Assembly: GCF_004104075.1 (NCBI RefSeq)
Contig: NZ_QOVK01000008.1
Span: 62,001 to 126,000 of the forward strand
DNA from: Leeuwenhoekiella polynyae
GTDB taxonomy: Bacteria > Bacteroidota > Bacteroidia > Flavobacteriales > Flavobacteriaceae
Direction: 5' to 3'
Length of the DNA: 64,000 nt
Every line of letters begins with the position of its first letter. The stretch's first letter is position 1. The notes beneath the pieces were generated by a model. The model saw nothing but the letters and a program-made list of their open reading frames with translations, did no database searches and was not told the origin of the DNA. The position numbers were made by a program, and so were the translations under genes. Shown piece after piece: positions 33,431 through 40,781 of this stretch.

Positions 33431-34462
33431 GTGTATAAAAAATCAATCTTTGTCTCGCTCATTCTTATCTATCTGGTAATCATTGCCGGTGCGGTTGTTC
33501 GTATGACAGGTAGCGGTATGGGATGTCCAGACTGGCCAAAATGTTTTGGTTATATCATTCCTCCTACTGATGCCAGTGAACTCCTCTGGAAAGCAGAAAA
33601 GTCCTTTGAAAAAGGTCAGGTTATTATTGTTGAAGAAACCTTACGCGTTGCCAAAACCGATTTTACAACAGCAGACACCTTCAACCCACAAAACTGGAAT
33701 GGTTACGATAAACACGACTACGCTATATTTAACCCATGGCACACGTGGATCGAATATATAAACAGACTTTGTGGAGCTCTGGCTGGTATTGCTTTTCTCG
33801 TTATGCTAGTCGCTGCTATTTTTAAAGAACGAAATCGCAAACGCATTTTGTTATCGCTACTTGCCGTGTTTATGATTGGTTTTCAAGGATGGATCGGTGC
33901 TACTGTGGTCTATTCAGTTTTATCACCTATTCGTATCTCTATACATATGGTTATTGCTTTGCTCATTGTTGCATTGCTTATTTACATGCTCTATGAAGCA
34001 TCTAACCTAAAAAACAGGTTTAAATTCAGTAAATCATTTAAAACAGGAATGCTGGTTGCAATTGTGCTAACCCTGATTCAGATTGTTTTAGGAACACAAG
34101 TAAGACAACATATAGACGAGCAAGTGGATTTGGTTGGCTATTCGGCAAAGTCACTTTGGCTTGAGAATCCCGAAGTTTCTTTTTACCTACATCGCTCTTT
34201 TTCAGTTGTGGTTTTTCTACTAAATATGTGGTTATTCTACAAGAATCGAAAATCTGTTTTAGGTCATAAAACCTTCAATTGGGTCGTAGTTTTAATTTCC
34301 ATAGAAATTTTAACCGGTATTTTAATGTATTATTTTGATTTTCCGTTTTTAACCCAGCCGCTACATTTAGTAATTGCTTCGGTTTTATTCGGCATTCAGT
34401 TTTATGTTTTGCTTACTGCCTTTAAAGAAAATACCAAGCCTACCGTGGCAGCTGCACACTAA
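33431..34462 (+). CDS. ctaA: Heme A synthase (COX15/CtaA)
   Basis: Converts heme O to heme A for cytochrome aa3-type oxidases. 343 residues, about seven or eight membrane helices. Signatures: VIIAGAVVRMTGSGMGCPDW with PKCFGYIIPPT after it, the His of INRLCGALAG, HMVIALLIVALL and FYLHRSFSVVVF. The frame is open from 33302, overlapping the CCA gene, but homologues start just before this first helix; the GTG at 33431 (MYKKSIFVSLILI) is the best start because no ATG lies in the right place. Confidence 0.9.
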   Translation: MYKKSIFVSLILIYLVIIAGAVVRMTGSGMGCPDWPKCFGYIIPPTDASELLWKAEKSFEKGQVIIVEETLRVAKTDFTTADTFNPQNWNGYDKHDYAIFNPWHTWIEYINRLCGALAGIAFLVMLVAAIFKERNRKRILLSLLAVFMIGFQGWIGATVVYSVLSPIRISIHMVIALLIVALLIYMLYEASNLKNRFKFSKSFKTGMLVAIVLTLIQIVLGTQVRQHIDEQVDLVGYSAKSLWLENPEVSFYLHRSFSVVVFLLNMWLFYKNRKSVLGHKTFNWVVVLISIEILTGILMYYFDFPFLTQPLHLVIASVLFGIQFYVLLTAFKENTKPTVAAAH

Positions 34463-34495
34463 ATTGTATCTTTACCCGCTTAAAAAATTTTGAAT

Positions 34496-35020
34496 ATGAT
34501 TTACCGTTTTCGCATCATTTTAGATACCGAAGAGGATATCTTTAGAGATATCGAGATCGAGCAAACTGCTACCTGTGAAGACCTGCACAACAGCATCACG
34601 CAGAGTTTTGGTTTTGACGGAACCGAAATGGCTTCATTTTACATAAGTGACGATGAGTGGCGTCAGGGCGAAGAGATCGCACTTTTTGATATGGGAGAAG
34701 GTCAGACACCTTTACGCACTATGATTGAAACGCCCCTTGAAGAAGTTCTTTCTGAAGATCAGACCCGTATGATTTATGTCTATGACTTCTTAAATCTGTG
34801 GACGTTTTTTGTAGAACTTGGTGAGATTGCTGAAGTTGAAGATGGCAAATCCTATCCTAATTTAATGTACGTTCATGGGCAGATTCCCGCTCAAGCTCCT
34901 GAAGCTGATTTTTCTGGTGATGAAGATGATTTTGATGAGGATGATCCTTTTGCTGATGATGACGATGACTACGACATTGAAGATTATGATGGCCTCGACT
35001 TTGACGAAAACTGGAACTAA
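34496..35020 (+). CDS. pRiA4b ORF-3/IS1096 TnpR-passenger-like protein
   Basis: 174 residues from ATG 34496 (a TTG two codons upstream is also possible). The N-terminal part (MIYRFRIILDTEEDIFRDIE) and FYISDDEWRQGEEI, then FLNLWTFFVELGEI, match the pRiA4b ORF-3-like/TnpR-passenger fold, a small domain often found without any transposon. The last 35 residues are almost all Asp, Glu, Phe and Tyr. No transposase or inverted ends are nearby, so I take it as a resident gene. Function unknown. Confidence 0.75.
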   Translation: MIYRFRIILDTEEDIFRDIEIEQTATCEDLHNSITQSFGFDGTEMASFYISDDEWRQGEEIALFDMGEGQTPLRTMIETPLEEVLSEDQTRMIYVYDFLNLWTFFVELGEIAEVEDGKSYPNLMYVHGQIPAQAPEADFSGDEDDFDEDDPFADDDDDYDIEDYDGLDFDENWN

Positions 35021-35043
35021 AAATTGACTTCAGATCATAGATA

Positions 35044-35090
35044 TTAGATTTTAGACATAAGAAGTCTAACTACTAAATCTTAAAATCTAA
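35044..35090. repeat. AT-rich inverted repeat in a spacer
   Basis: TTAGATTTTAGA (35044-35055) pairs with TCTTAAAATCTAA (35078-35090) with one bulged base and a 22-nt loop, between the TnpR-passenger-like gene and the NdpA-like gene. Too AT-rich for a strong terminator. Confidence 0.4.
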
Positions 35091-35103
35091 ATACAACAAA
35101 ATA

Positions 35104-36162
35104 ATGATCAACTTATATTCGGCTCAGATAGAGTCGCTTTCTATACACCGTATTGGAAATAAAAGTCGTAACGAAGGGGCGTTTCTCTCTAAAGAACGTT
35201 ACCAACTCAATGACGAGATCACACCCTTGATCAAAGAGTTTTTCTTCAAGCCTTTTAGAGATAAAGAAGAAAACTACTATCAATTTGTTCACGAGGCAGA
35301 TCTGGAGTTTCACTCGTTAGCTAACCTTATTGCTTCAATTTTTAATAATCCTGCTCAATCGCACGAGCTTTCTATAGAAGTTGCAAAATTGCTTTATGAA
35401 CAATCTAGTCATCCTCATATAAAACCGGGTGAGGTTTATGTTGCACATATTGAAAATGTAATGGCAGATAATGAAAAGGTTGATGCTATTGGAATTTTTA
35501 AATCGGAATTAAAACAAGATTTTTTACAGTTCCAGGAAGGGGAAAGCAACCTGAAAATGCAATTAGAACAAGGCGTTAACCTGAATAAATTAGACAAAGG
35601 TTGTCTGATCTTGAATAAGAATTCTGAAAACGGTTATAAAATTCTTTCTATAGATTCTAACCGATATGACACTAAATACTGGTTAGAAAATTTCTTAGGA
35701 GTAGATATTCTTGCTGATGAAAATTTCTACACCAAGAAGTATTTAAAATTCTGTCAGGATTTCGCTAAAGATGTGGTATTACCTGCAGAAGATAAAAAGG
35801 AAGAGGTGATGTTTATGAACCGTGCTGTGAATCACTTTGCTAAAAATGATGAGTTTGTAGAGCAAAATTTTATGAATGAGGTGATGGAAAATCCTGCGCT
35901 CATTCCTGAATTCAACAATTATAAAATAGAAAAAGCGCCCAAGTATAAAATTGAAGATCTTACCACATTCCCGATTTCAAATACCGCGGTAACCGGTGCA
36001 CGTAAACGTATTAAAAGCGTAATTGAATTAGACACTAACATTCAGATAAAACTGGACTTTGTCAATCCGGAAAGTGCAGAGAAATTTGTAGAAAAAGGAT
36101 GGGACGAAGAAAGACAGATGTATTATTATCTGGTTTATTTCAATAAAGAACAAAAATCTTAA
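35104..36162 (+). CDS. Nucleoid-associated protein NdpA/YejK-like
   Basis: 352 residues, the 37-kDa nucleoid-associated (NA37) family. The start MINLYSAQIESLSIHRIGNK and the conserved blocks KPGEVYVAHIENVMADN, VDAIGIFKSELKQDF and KGCLILNKNSENGYKIL are recognisable, ending with DTNIQIKLDFVNPESAE and YLVYFNKEQ. Members associate with DNA and have been linked to antiviral and structural functions. It follows the pRiA4b-like gene by 83 bp and is closed by a strong terminator. Confidence 0.85.
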   Translation: MINLYSAQIESLSIHRIGNKSRNEGAFLSKERYQLNDEITPLIKEFFFKPFRDKEENYYQFVHEADLEFHSLANLIASIFNNPAQSHELSIEVAKLLYEQSSHPHIKPGEVYVAHIENVMADNEKVDAIGIFKSELKQDFLQFQEGESNLKMQLEQGVNLNKLDKGCLILNKNSENGYKILSIDSNRYDTKYWLENFLGVDILADENFYTKKYLKFCQDFAKDVVLPAEDKKEEVMFMNRAVNHFAKNDEFVEQNFMNEVMENPALIPEFNNYKIEKAPKYKIEDLTTFPISNTAVTGARKRIKSVIELDTNIQIKLDFVNPESAEKFVEKGWDEERQMYYYLVYFNKEQKS

Positions 36163-36174
36163 AATTAATAATAG

Positions 36175-36206
36175 AAAAGCCGAATCTAAAATTAGATTCG
36201 GCTTTT
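36175..36206. terminator. Strong bidirectional terminator after the NdpA-like gene
   Basis: A 15-bp perfect stem (36175-36189 with 36192-36206, arm AAAAGCCGAATCTAA) and a T-run; the opposite strand also faces the convergent ExbB-like gene. Confidence 0.85.
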
Positions 36207-36230
36207 TCGTTTTTGATTGATGAATGAGAA

Positions 36231-36572
36231 TTACTTTTTGAGATTGAGAATCAGAATAAACAAGCGACCGAAAATAAACGTAACCAGTGCAAACACAGTA
36301 CATAAAAAAGCCACTTTGAGGCCGCCAGCCATCATTCCCTGAGAAACGTTCTGCATAGAATCAATAGCATCAAATGCTTCTATTAAGCCAATCACACTTC
36401 CTAAAATTCCCCAACTCAGAATGAATAAACTGATGTTGCTTAGTAAAACAATAGTATGTGCTTTATCTCCTTTGGTTATCAATTGTCGAACAAACAAGGC
36501 TACTAAAATGATAAAAATAATTACAATAGGCCACATAAAAAAAGGACCTCCTTCTTGGATTCTGTCTAACAT
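36231..36572 (-). CDS. Short MotA/TolQ/ExbB-like membrane protein
   Basis: 113 residues with three predicted membrane helices (about 12-32, 45-68 and 83-109). LFILSWGILGSVIGLIEAFD is the conserved core of the TolQ/ExbB proton-channel family. This is much shorter than a full ExbB (over 200) but matches a short stand-alone type common in flavobacteria. No ExbD, TolR or TonB gene is nearby. It has an exact -7 box upstream (36603-36610). Confidence 0.8.
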   Translation of the reverse strand: MLDRIQEGGPFFMWPIVIIFIILVALFVRQLITKGDKAHTIVLLSNISLFILSWGILGSVIGLIEAFDAIDSMQNVSQGMMAGGLKVAFLCTVFALVTFIFGRLFILILNLKK

Positions 36573-36602
36573 AATTTGATTTTTTTAAGAATGAATACAC
36601 TC

Positions 36603-36610
36603 CAAAAGTA
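36603..36610 (-). promoter_or_regulatory. -7 element upstream of the ExbB-like gene
   Basis: Minus-strand TACTTTTG, exact TAnnTTTG, 31 nt before the ATG. It sits beside an inverted repeat GAATAC-N9-GTATTC (36593-36613). The -33 region is not recognisable. Confidence 0.35.
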
Positions 36611-36762
36611 TTCGTTTTAAAAGCTCTTCATTTTTATTTGCGACCAGTAACGTGTTTATTAAGGGATTTGACAATAAGCACAGCGCTGGAGAAAACCCAA
36701 TTTAAACAGTCATTCGTCTCAAAAACCAATTGATATTTAGCAATTTTTAGCATCTTGCAGTG

Positions 36763-37818
36763 ATGGATTTACTCAAATTTAATCAAACTAAACTATTTGC
36801 ATCCCACTGTCTATTATGGATTGGTGTTTGGTTTTTTTATATGTATTTCTTTAGTTATAACACAAATAATACGCTGTATGTCACTTGGTTTTCAAGTATA
36901 TTACTACCCTTAACCATGCTTACAACATATGCAACAGTTTACTATTTAATTCCAAAATTCCTACTTCAAAAACGCTATTGGCTTTTTGGATTATATTCAG
37001 TTTATGTAGTGATTTTTACTGCTTTTCTCGTAACAGTTACGATGATAGGCAGTTTTATTTTTATTTCTAACCTCAATGTTGAAGACACACCAATGATGAG
37101 TAGAAATCTCGTTTTTATTCTCATACTTATTTATCTGGTTGTGGGTCTTGTCAGTTTCATTCATATTTTGAATCACAACTTCAATACACTTACCCAAAAC
37201 AAAGCTTTAGAGAATAAAATTTTAGATACACAGCTCCACATAAAAGAACAAGAACTGAGCTATCTCAAGAAACAAATTCATCCACATTTTTTATTCAATT
37301 CACTCAATACCATCTACGGTTTTGCCCTGAAACAATCTGCTCAAACCCCAGAAATCATCTTAAAACTTTCTAATCTGCTTGATTATATTTTGTATCAGGT
37401 TTCAGAAAAGCAAGTGTCATTTCAACAAGAATTAGATCATATTGAAGAGTACATCAGTCTGGAGCAAATTCGCTTTCAGGACACGTTAGACGTGATTATC
37501 AATAAAGACGAAATAGAAAAAAATTGCAGTATTCCGCCGATGCTTTTTATTCCGTTTGTTGAAAATGCCTTTAAGCACGGAAATATTCTAAATGGAAAAC
37601 TAAAGATCAGGATCGATTTTGAGGTTTCAGATTCACGTCTGAATTTCAGAATTGAAAACAGCACGATCACTGAAAATATAGAAAATCATCAAAACGGTAT
37701 AGGTTTAGAAAATATCAAAAAACGACTGGATCTCTTATTCCCAAATCGTTACGAGTTAAAAACAACGCAATTTAAAAATAGATTTGTTGCAGCATTAAAA
37801 ATCGATCTTCATGAGTAA
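36763..37818 (+). CDS. LytS-type sensor histidine kinase
   Basis: 351 residues. Four N-terminal membrane helices (about 12-145) precede the His_kinase domain (KKQIHPHFLFNSLNTIYGFA, phospho-His near 172) and a HATPase_c domain (PPMLFIPFVENAFKHG, GIGLENIKKRLDLLFP). It senses an unknown signal at the membrane and phosphorylates the LytTR regulator whose gene overlaps it by 8 bp. ATG at 36763 (a GTG one codon earlier is the alternative). Confidence 0.93.
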   Translation: MDLLKFNQTKLFASHCLLWIGVWFFYMYFFSYNTNNTLYVTWFSSILLPLTMLTTYATVYYLIPKFLLQKRYWLFGLYSVYVVIFTAFLVTVTMIGSFIFISNLNVEDTPMMSRNLVFILILIYLVVGLVSFIHILNHNFNTLTQNKALENKILDTQLHIKEQELSYLKKQIHPHFLFNSLNTIYGFALKQSAQTPEIILKLSNLLDYILYQVSEKQVSFQQELDHIEEYISLEQIRFQDTLDVIINKDEIEKNCSIPPMLFIPFVENAFKHGNILNGKLKIRIDFEVSDSRLNFRIENSTITENIENHQNGIGLENIKKRLDLLFPNRYELKTTQFKNRFVAALKIDLHE

Positions 37819-38530
37819 ACAACTCAAGGCTATAATCGTAGATGACGAGCCCACTGCGCGCGAAATTCTGAGAACTCATCTCAAAAATATCGCGTTAATA
37901 CACATTGAGGGAGAATTTAAAAATGCATTGGAAGCGCTTTACTTTTTGAAGACAAATACGGTTGACATAATCTTTTTAGACATCAATATGCCTGAAGTTT
38001 CAGGTTTGTCATTAGGAAAACTTATTCAAAAAGAAATCAAACTCATTTTTACAACAGCGCATCGCGAGTATGCTCTAGAGGGGTTTGAGCTTCAGGCGGT
38101 AGATTATTTATTGAAACCTATTTCATTTGACCGTTTGCTGCAGGCCGTTTATAAATGTGTGGGACAAGATGTTGAGCAACAACAAAAAGAATTAATAATT
38201 GCAAAGGAAGACGCCAACAACTTTGTGTTTATACGTTCTGATCGAAAAATGATTAAAATTGATTTTAGCGAACTTCTTTATGTGGAAAGTCTGAGTGATT
38301 ACATTAAAATTCATACCCAAACACAGACTCACGTTACCCGAGAAACGATTTCTAATTTTGAAGCAAAGTTACCCGTAAACCAATTTATACGCATCCACCG
38401 CTCTTTTATCATCGCTGCTTCGGCAATTAAAGCTTATACCGCAGAACATATAGAACTCAAGTCAAAAACATTACCCATAAGCCGAAGCTATCGAGATTCC
38501 GTTTTAAAATTTTTGACAAAGTACGAGTAG
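37811..38530 (+). CDS. LytTR-family response regulator (partner of the LytS-type kinase)
   Basis: 239 residues. A receiver domain (KAIIVDDEPTAREILRTHLK, phosphoacceptor Asp57 in IIFLDINMPEVSG, YLLKPISFDRLL) is followed by a LytTR DNA-binding domain (FVFIRSDRKMIKIDFSELLY, NQFIRIHRSFIIAASAIKAY). The 8-bp overlap with the kinase gene indicates translational coupling. It probably regulates nearby or distant genes through direct-repeat LytTR sites, which I could not identify here. The stop is 1 bp from the end of uvrB. Confidence 0.93.
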   Translation: MSKQLKAIIVDDEPTAREILRTHLKNIALIHIEGEFKNALEALYFLKTNTVDIIFLDINMPEVSGLSLGKLIQKEIKLIFTTAHREYALEGFELQAVDYLLKPISFDRLLQAVYKCVGQDVEQQQKELIIAKEDANNFVFIRSDRKMIKIDFSELLYVESLSDYIKIHTQTQTHVTRETISNFEAKLPVNQFIRIHRSFIIAASAIKAYTAEHIELKSKTLPISRSYRDSVLKFLTKYE

Positions 38531-38531
38531 T

Positions 38532-40532
38532 TTAAGCCAGTTCCTTAACCTGCTCCTGATATGATTTTATACGATCGCGTAATTTTGCCGCTTCCATAAA
38601 ATCAAGCTCTTTCGCAGCGGTTTCCATCTTCTTACGGGTATCGCGTATCAACTGCTCCAACTTCGGTTTGCTCATATAAGCCGTGTCGGGTTCTGCTGCC
38701 ATATTGGTAAGTTCTTCTGCCTCAAACTTGAATTTTTCCTTCTTAGCTAAAGCACTATCCAGTGATTTCTTTATAGCCATTGGTTTTAATCCATGCTTCT
38801 CATTATATGCGATTTGCTTTTGTCTGCGATATTCTGACGCATCAATGGTCTCTTGCATACTCCGAGTAATTTTATCTGCATACATAATCGCGAGTCCATT
38901 TATATTACGTGCAGCGCGACCAATAGTCTGAGTTAAAGAACGGTTACTTCTCAAAAAGCCTTCTTTATCTGCATCTAAGATAGCTACTAACGAAACCTCA
39001 GGTAAATCCAGTCCTTCACGTAGAAGGTTTACACCTACGAGAACATCAAAAATTCCTTTACGCAAATCAGACATAATTTCTACACGCTCTAGCGTATCTA
39101 CATCAGAGTGTATATACCGCGTTCTAATGTCTACACGCGTCAAATATTTAGTAAGTTCTTCAGCCATACGTTTAGTAAGCGTAGTGACTAAAGTACGTTC
39201 ATCTTTTTCAACCCGCTTTTGTATTTCTTCAATCAAATCATCTATTTGATTCAAGCTGGGACGCACCTCAACAATTGGGTCAAGCAGTCCGGTAGGTCTT
39301 ATAATTTGCTCAACGTAAGTTCCTTCAGATTTTTGCAATTCGTAGTCTGCCGGTGTTGCACTCACATAAATCACCTGATTTTGTAAGGCTTCAAATTCTT
39401 CAAATTTTAAAGGTCTGTTATCCATCGCTGCGGGAAGCCTAAATCCGTATTCTACAAGATTTTCTTTACGGCTTCGGTCACCACCATACATTGCGCTTAC
39501 CTGAGAAACAGTTACGTGACTTTCATCAACCACCATCAAATAATCATCAGGAAAGTAATCTAAAAGACAGAAAGGACGTGTTCCCGGCTCTCTCCCGTCG
39601 AGATAGCGCGAGTAGTTCTCAATTCCGCTACAGTAGCCAAGTTCGCGAATCATTTCCAGATCAAAATTAGTTCGTTCTTCCAGCCGCTTTGCTTCTAAAT
39701 GTTTGCCAATTTCTTTGAAATATTCTACCTGCTTTACCATATCAAAGCCAATCTGATCAATAGCTCCTTGCAGTACATCCGGACTGGTCACAAACATATT
39801 TGCAGGGTAAATATTCAAGCGGTCGTATTTCTCGAGAATTTCATTTGTAGTTACATCAAAAGCTTCAATTTCTTCGATCTCATCACCAAAAAAATGCACC
39901 CTAAATGCATGATCATCATATCCCGGGTAAATATCTACCGTATCCCCTTTTATGCGGAAATTACCCCGATTGAATTCAGCAGTGGTTCTACTGTATAAAC
40001 TTTGCACGAGACGTTTCAGTAATTGGGTTCGAGAAATTACCATATCTCGCTCTAGAGCAATAACATTCTTTTGAAATTCCACCGGATTACCGATACCATA
40101 TAAACAAGAAACCGAAGCCACCACGATGATATCACGACGCCCAGATAGTAACGAGGATGTTGTACTCAGTCGTAATTTTTCGATCTCTTCATTTATTGAA
40201 AGATCTTTTTCAATATATGTTCCTGAAGTTGGGATATAAGCTTCCGGCTGATAATAATCATAATAAGACACAAAATACTCAACCGCATTCTCAGGAAAAA
40301 AAGCCTTAAACTCACTGTAGAGCTGTGCGGCCAATGTTTTATTATGCGCCAGAACCAATGTAGGCTTTTGAACTTCCTGTAGGACATTTGCCACTGTAAA
40401 GGTTTTACCACTACCCGTAACACCTAATAAAGTCTGGTAGCGCTCGCCAGCGTCAATACCGCCCACCAGCTGATTTATTGCTGATGGCTGATCTCCTGTA
40501 GGCTTAAATTCTGATTGTATCTTAAATTTCAA
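38532..40532 (-). CDS. uvrB: Excinuclease ABC subunit UvrB
   Basis: Central damage-verification helicase of nucleotide excision repair. 666 residues. Walker A GVTGSGKTFTVANV (about 38-51), the beta-hairpin YDYYQPEAYIPTSGTYIEKD (about 92-111), DESHVTVSQV, helicase motifs V and VI (GVNLLREGLDLPEV, QTIGRAARN) and the C-terminal UVR motif that binds UvrC (AKLRDRIKSYQ). The start codon is a TTG (40530-40532); there is no ATG upstream or soon after that keeps KFKIQSEFKPTGDQP. Confidence 0.97.
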   Translation of the reverse strand: MKFKIQSEFKPTGDQPSAINQLVGGIDAGERYQTLLGVTGSGKTFTVANVLQEVQKPTLVLAHNKTLAAQLYSEFKAFFPENAVEYFVSYYDYYQPEAYIPTSGTYIEKDLSINEEIEKLRLSTTSSLLSGRRDIIVVASVSCLYGIGNPVEFQKNVIALERDMVISRTQLLKRLVQSLYSRTTAEFNRGNFRIKGDTVDIYPGYDDHAFRVHFFGDEIEEIEAFDVTTNEILEKYDRLNIYPANMFVTSPDVLQGAIDQIGFDMVKQVEYFKEIGKHLEAKRLEERTNFDLEMIRELGYCSGIENYSRYLDGREPGTRPFCLLDYFPDDYLMVVDESHVTVSQVSAMYGGDRSRKENLVEYGFRLPAAMDNRPLKFEEFEALQNQVIYVSATPADYELQKSEGTYVEQIIRPTGLLDPIVEVRPSLNQIDDLIEEIQKRVEKDERTLVTTLTKRMAEELTKYLTRVDIRTRYIHSDVDTLERVEIMSDLRKGIFDVLVGVNLLREGLDLPEVSLVAILDADKEGFLRSNRSLTQTIGRAARNINGLAIMYADKITRSMQETIDASEYRRQKQIAYNEKHGLKPMAIKKSLDSALAKKEKFKFEAEELTNMAAEPDTAYMSKPKLEQLIRDTRKKMETAAKELDFMEAAKLRDRIKSYQEQVKELA

Positions 40533-40576
40533 AGTATAGCAGTTTTAAACTTGATTCCGAGTTCTTATTTTTTTAT

Positions 40577-40676
40577 AAACTACCTCGTGGAAAGCCCATA
40601 AAGCATTCGTTAGAAACAAATTTTCAATTTGGTGGCAAGCCTCAGGGTATTGAACTCTTTGGCGATGCCAATAAAA
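40577..40676 (+). repeat. Dispersed 101-bp intergenic repeat, copy B
   Basis: Second copy of the repeat at 1813-1913, same orientation, 82 of 101 aligned positions identical, exact block at 40603-40630. It lies in the 249-bp spacer between the divergently separated uvrB and T9SS genes; the rest of that spacer shows only a small hairpin (40673-40689). Confidence 0.75.
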
Positions 40677-40781
40677 CATGAAATGTTTTGAATCTCGGTT
40701 CTTACGTAAAATTAAACTATTTGAAGGTCAAGGTAAAGTCTCGCTATCTTAGGATTAACTTAAAATTTATAAAAGGACTAT

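Noticed and set aside
34496-35020. Transposon remnant (TnpR-passenger name)
   Set aside because: No transposase, resolvase catalytic residues or inverted ends were found; the domain is common outside transposons.
36231-36572. ExbB-like gene taken as a truncated pseudogene
   Set aside because: Three helices and both ends are intact, and a short family of this size is known in flavobacteria.
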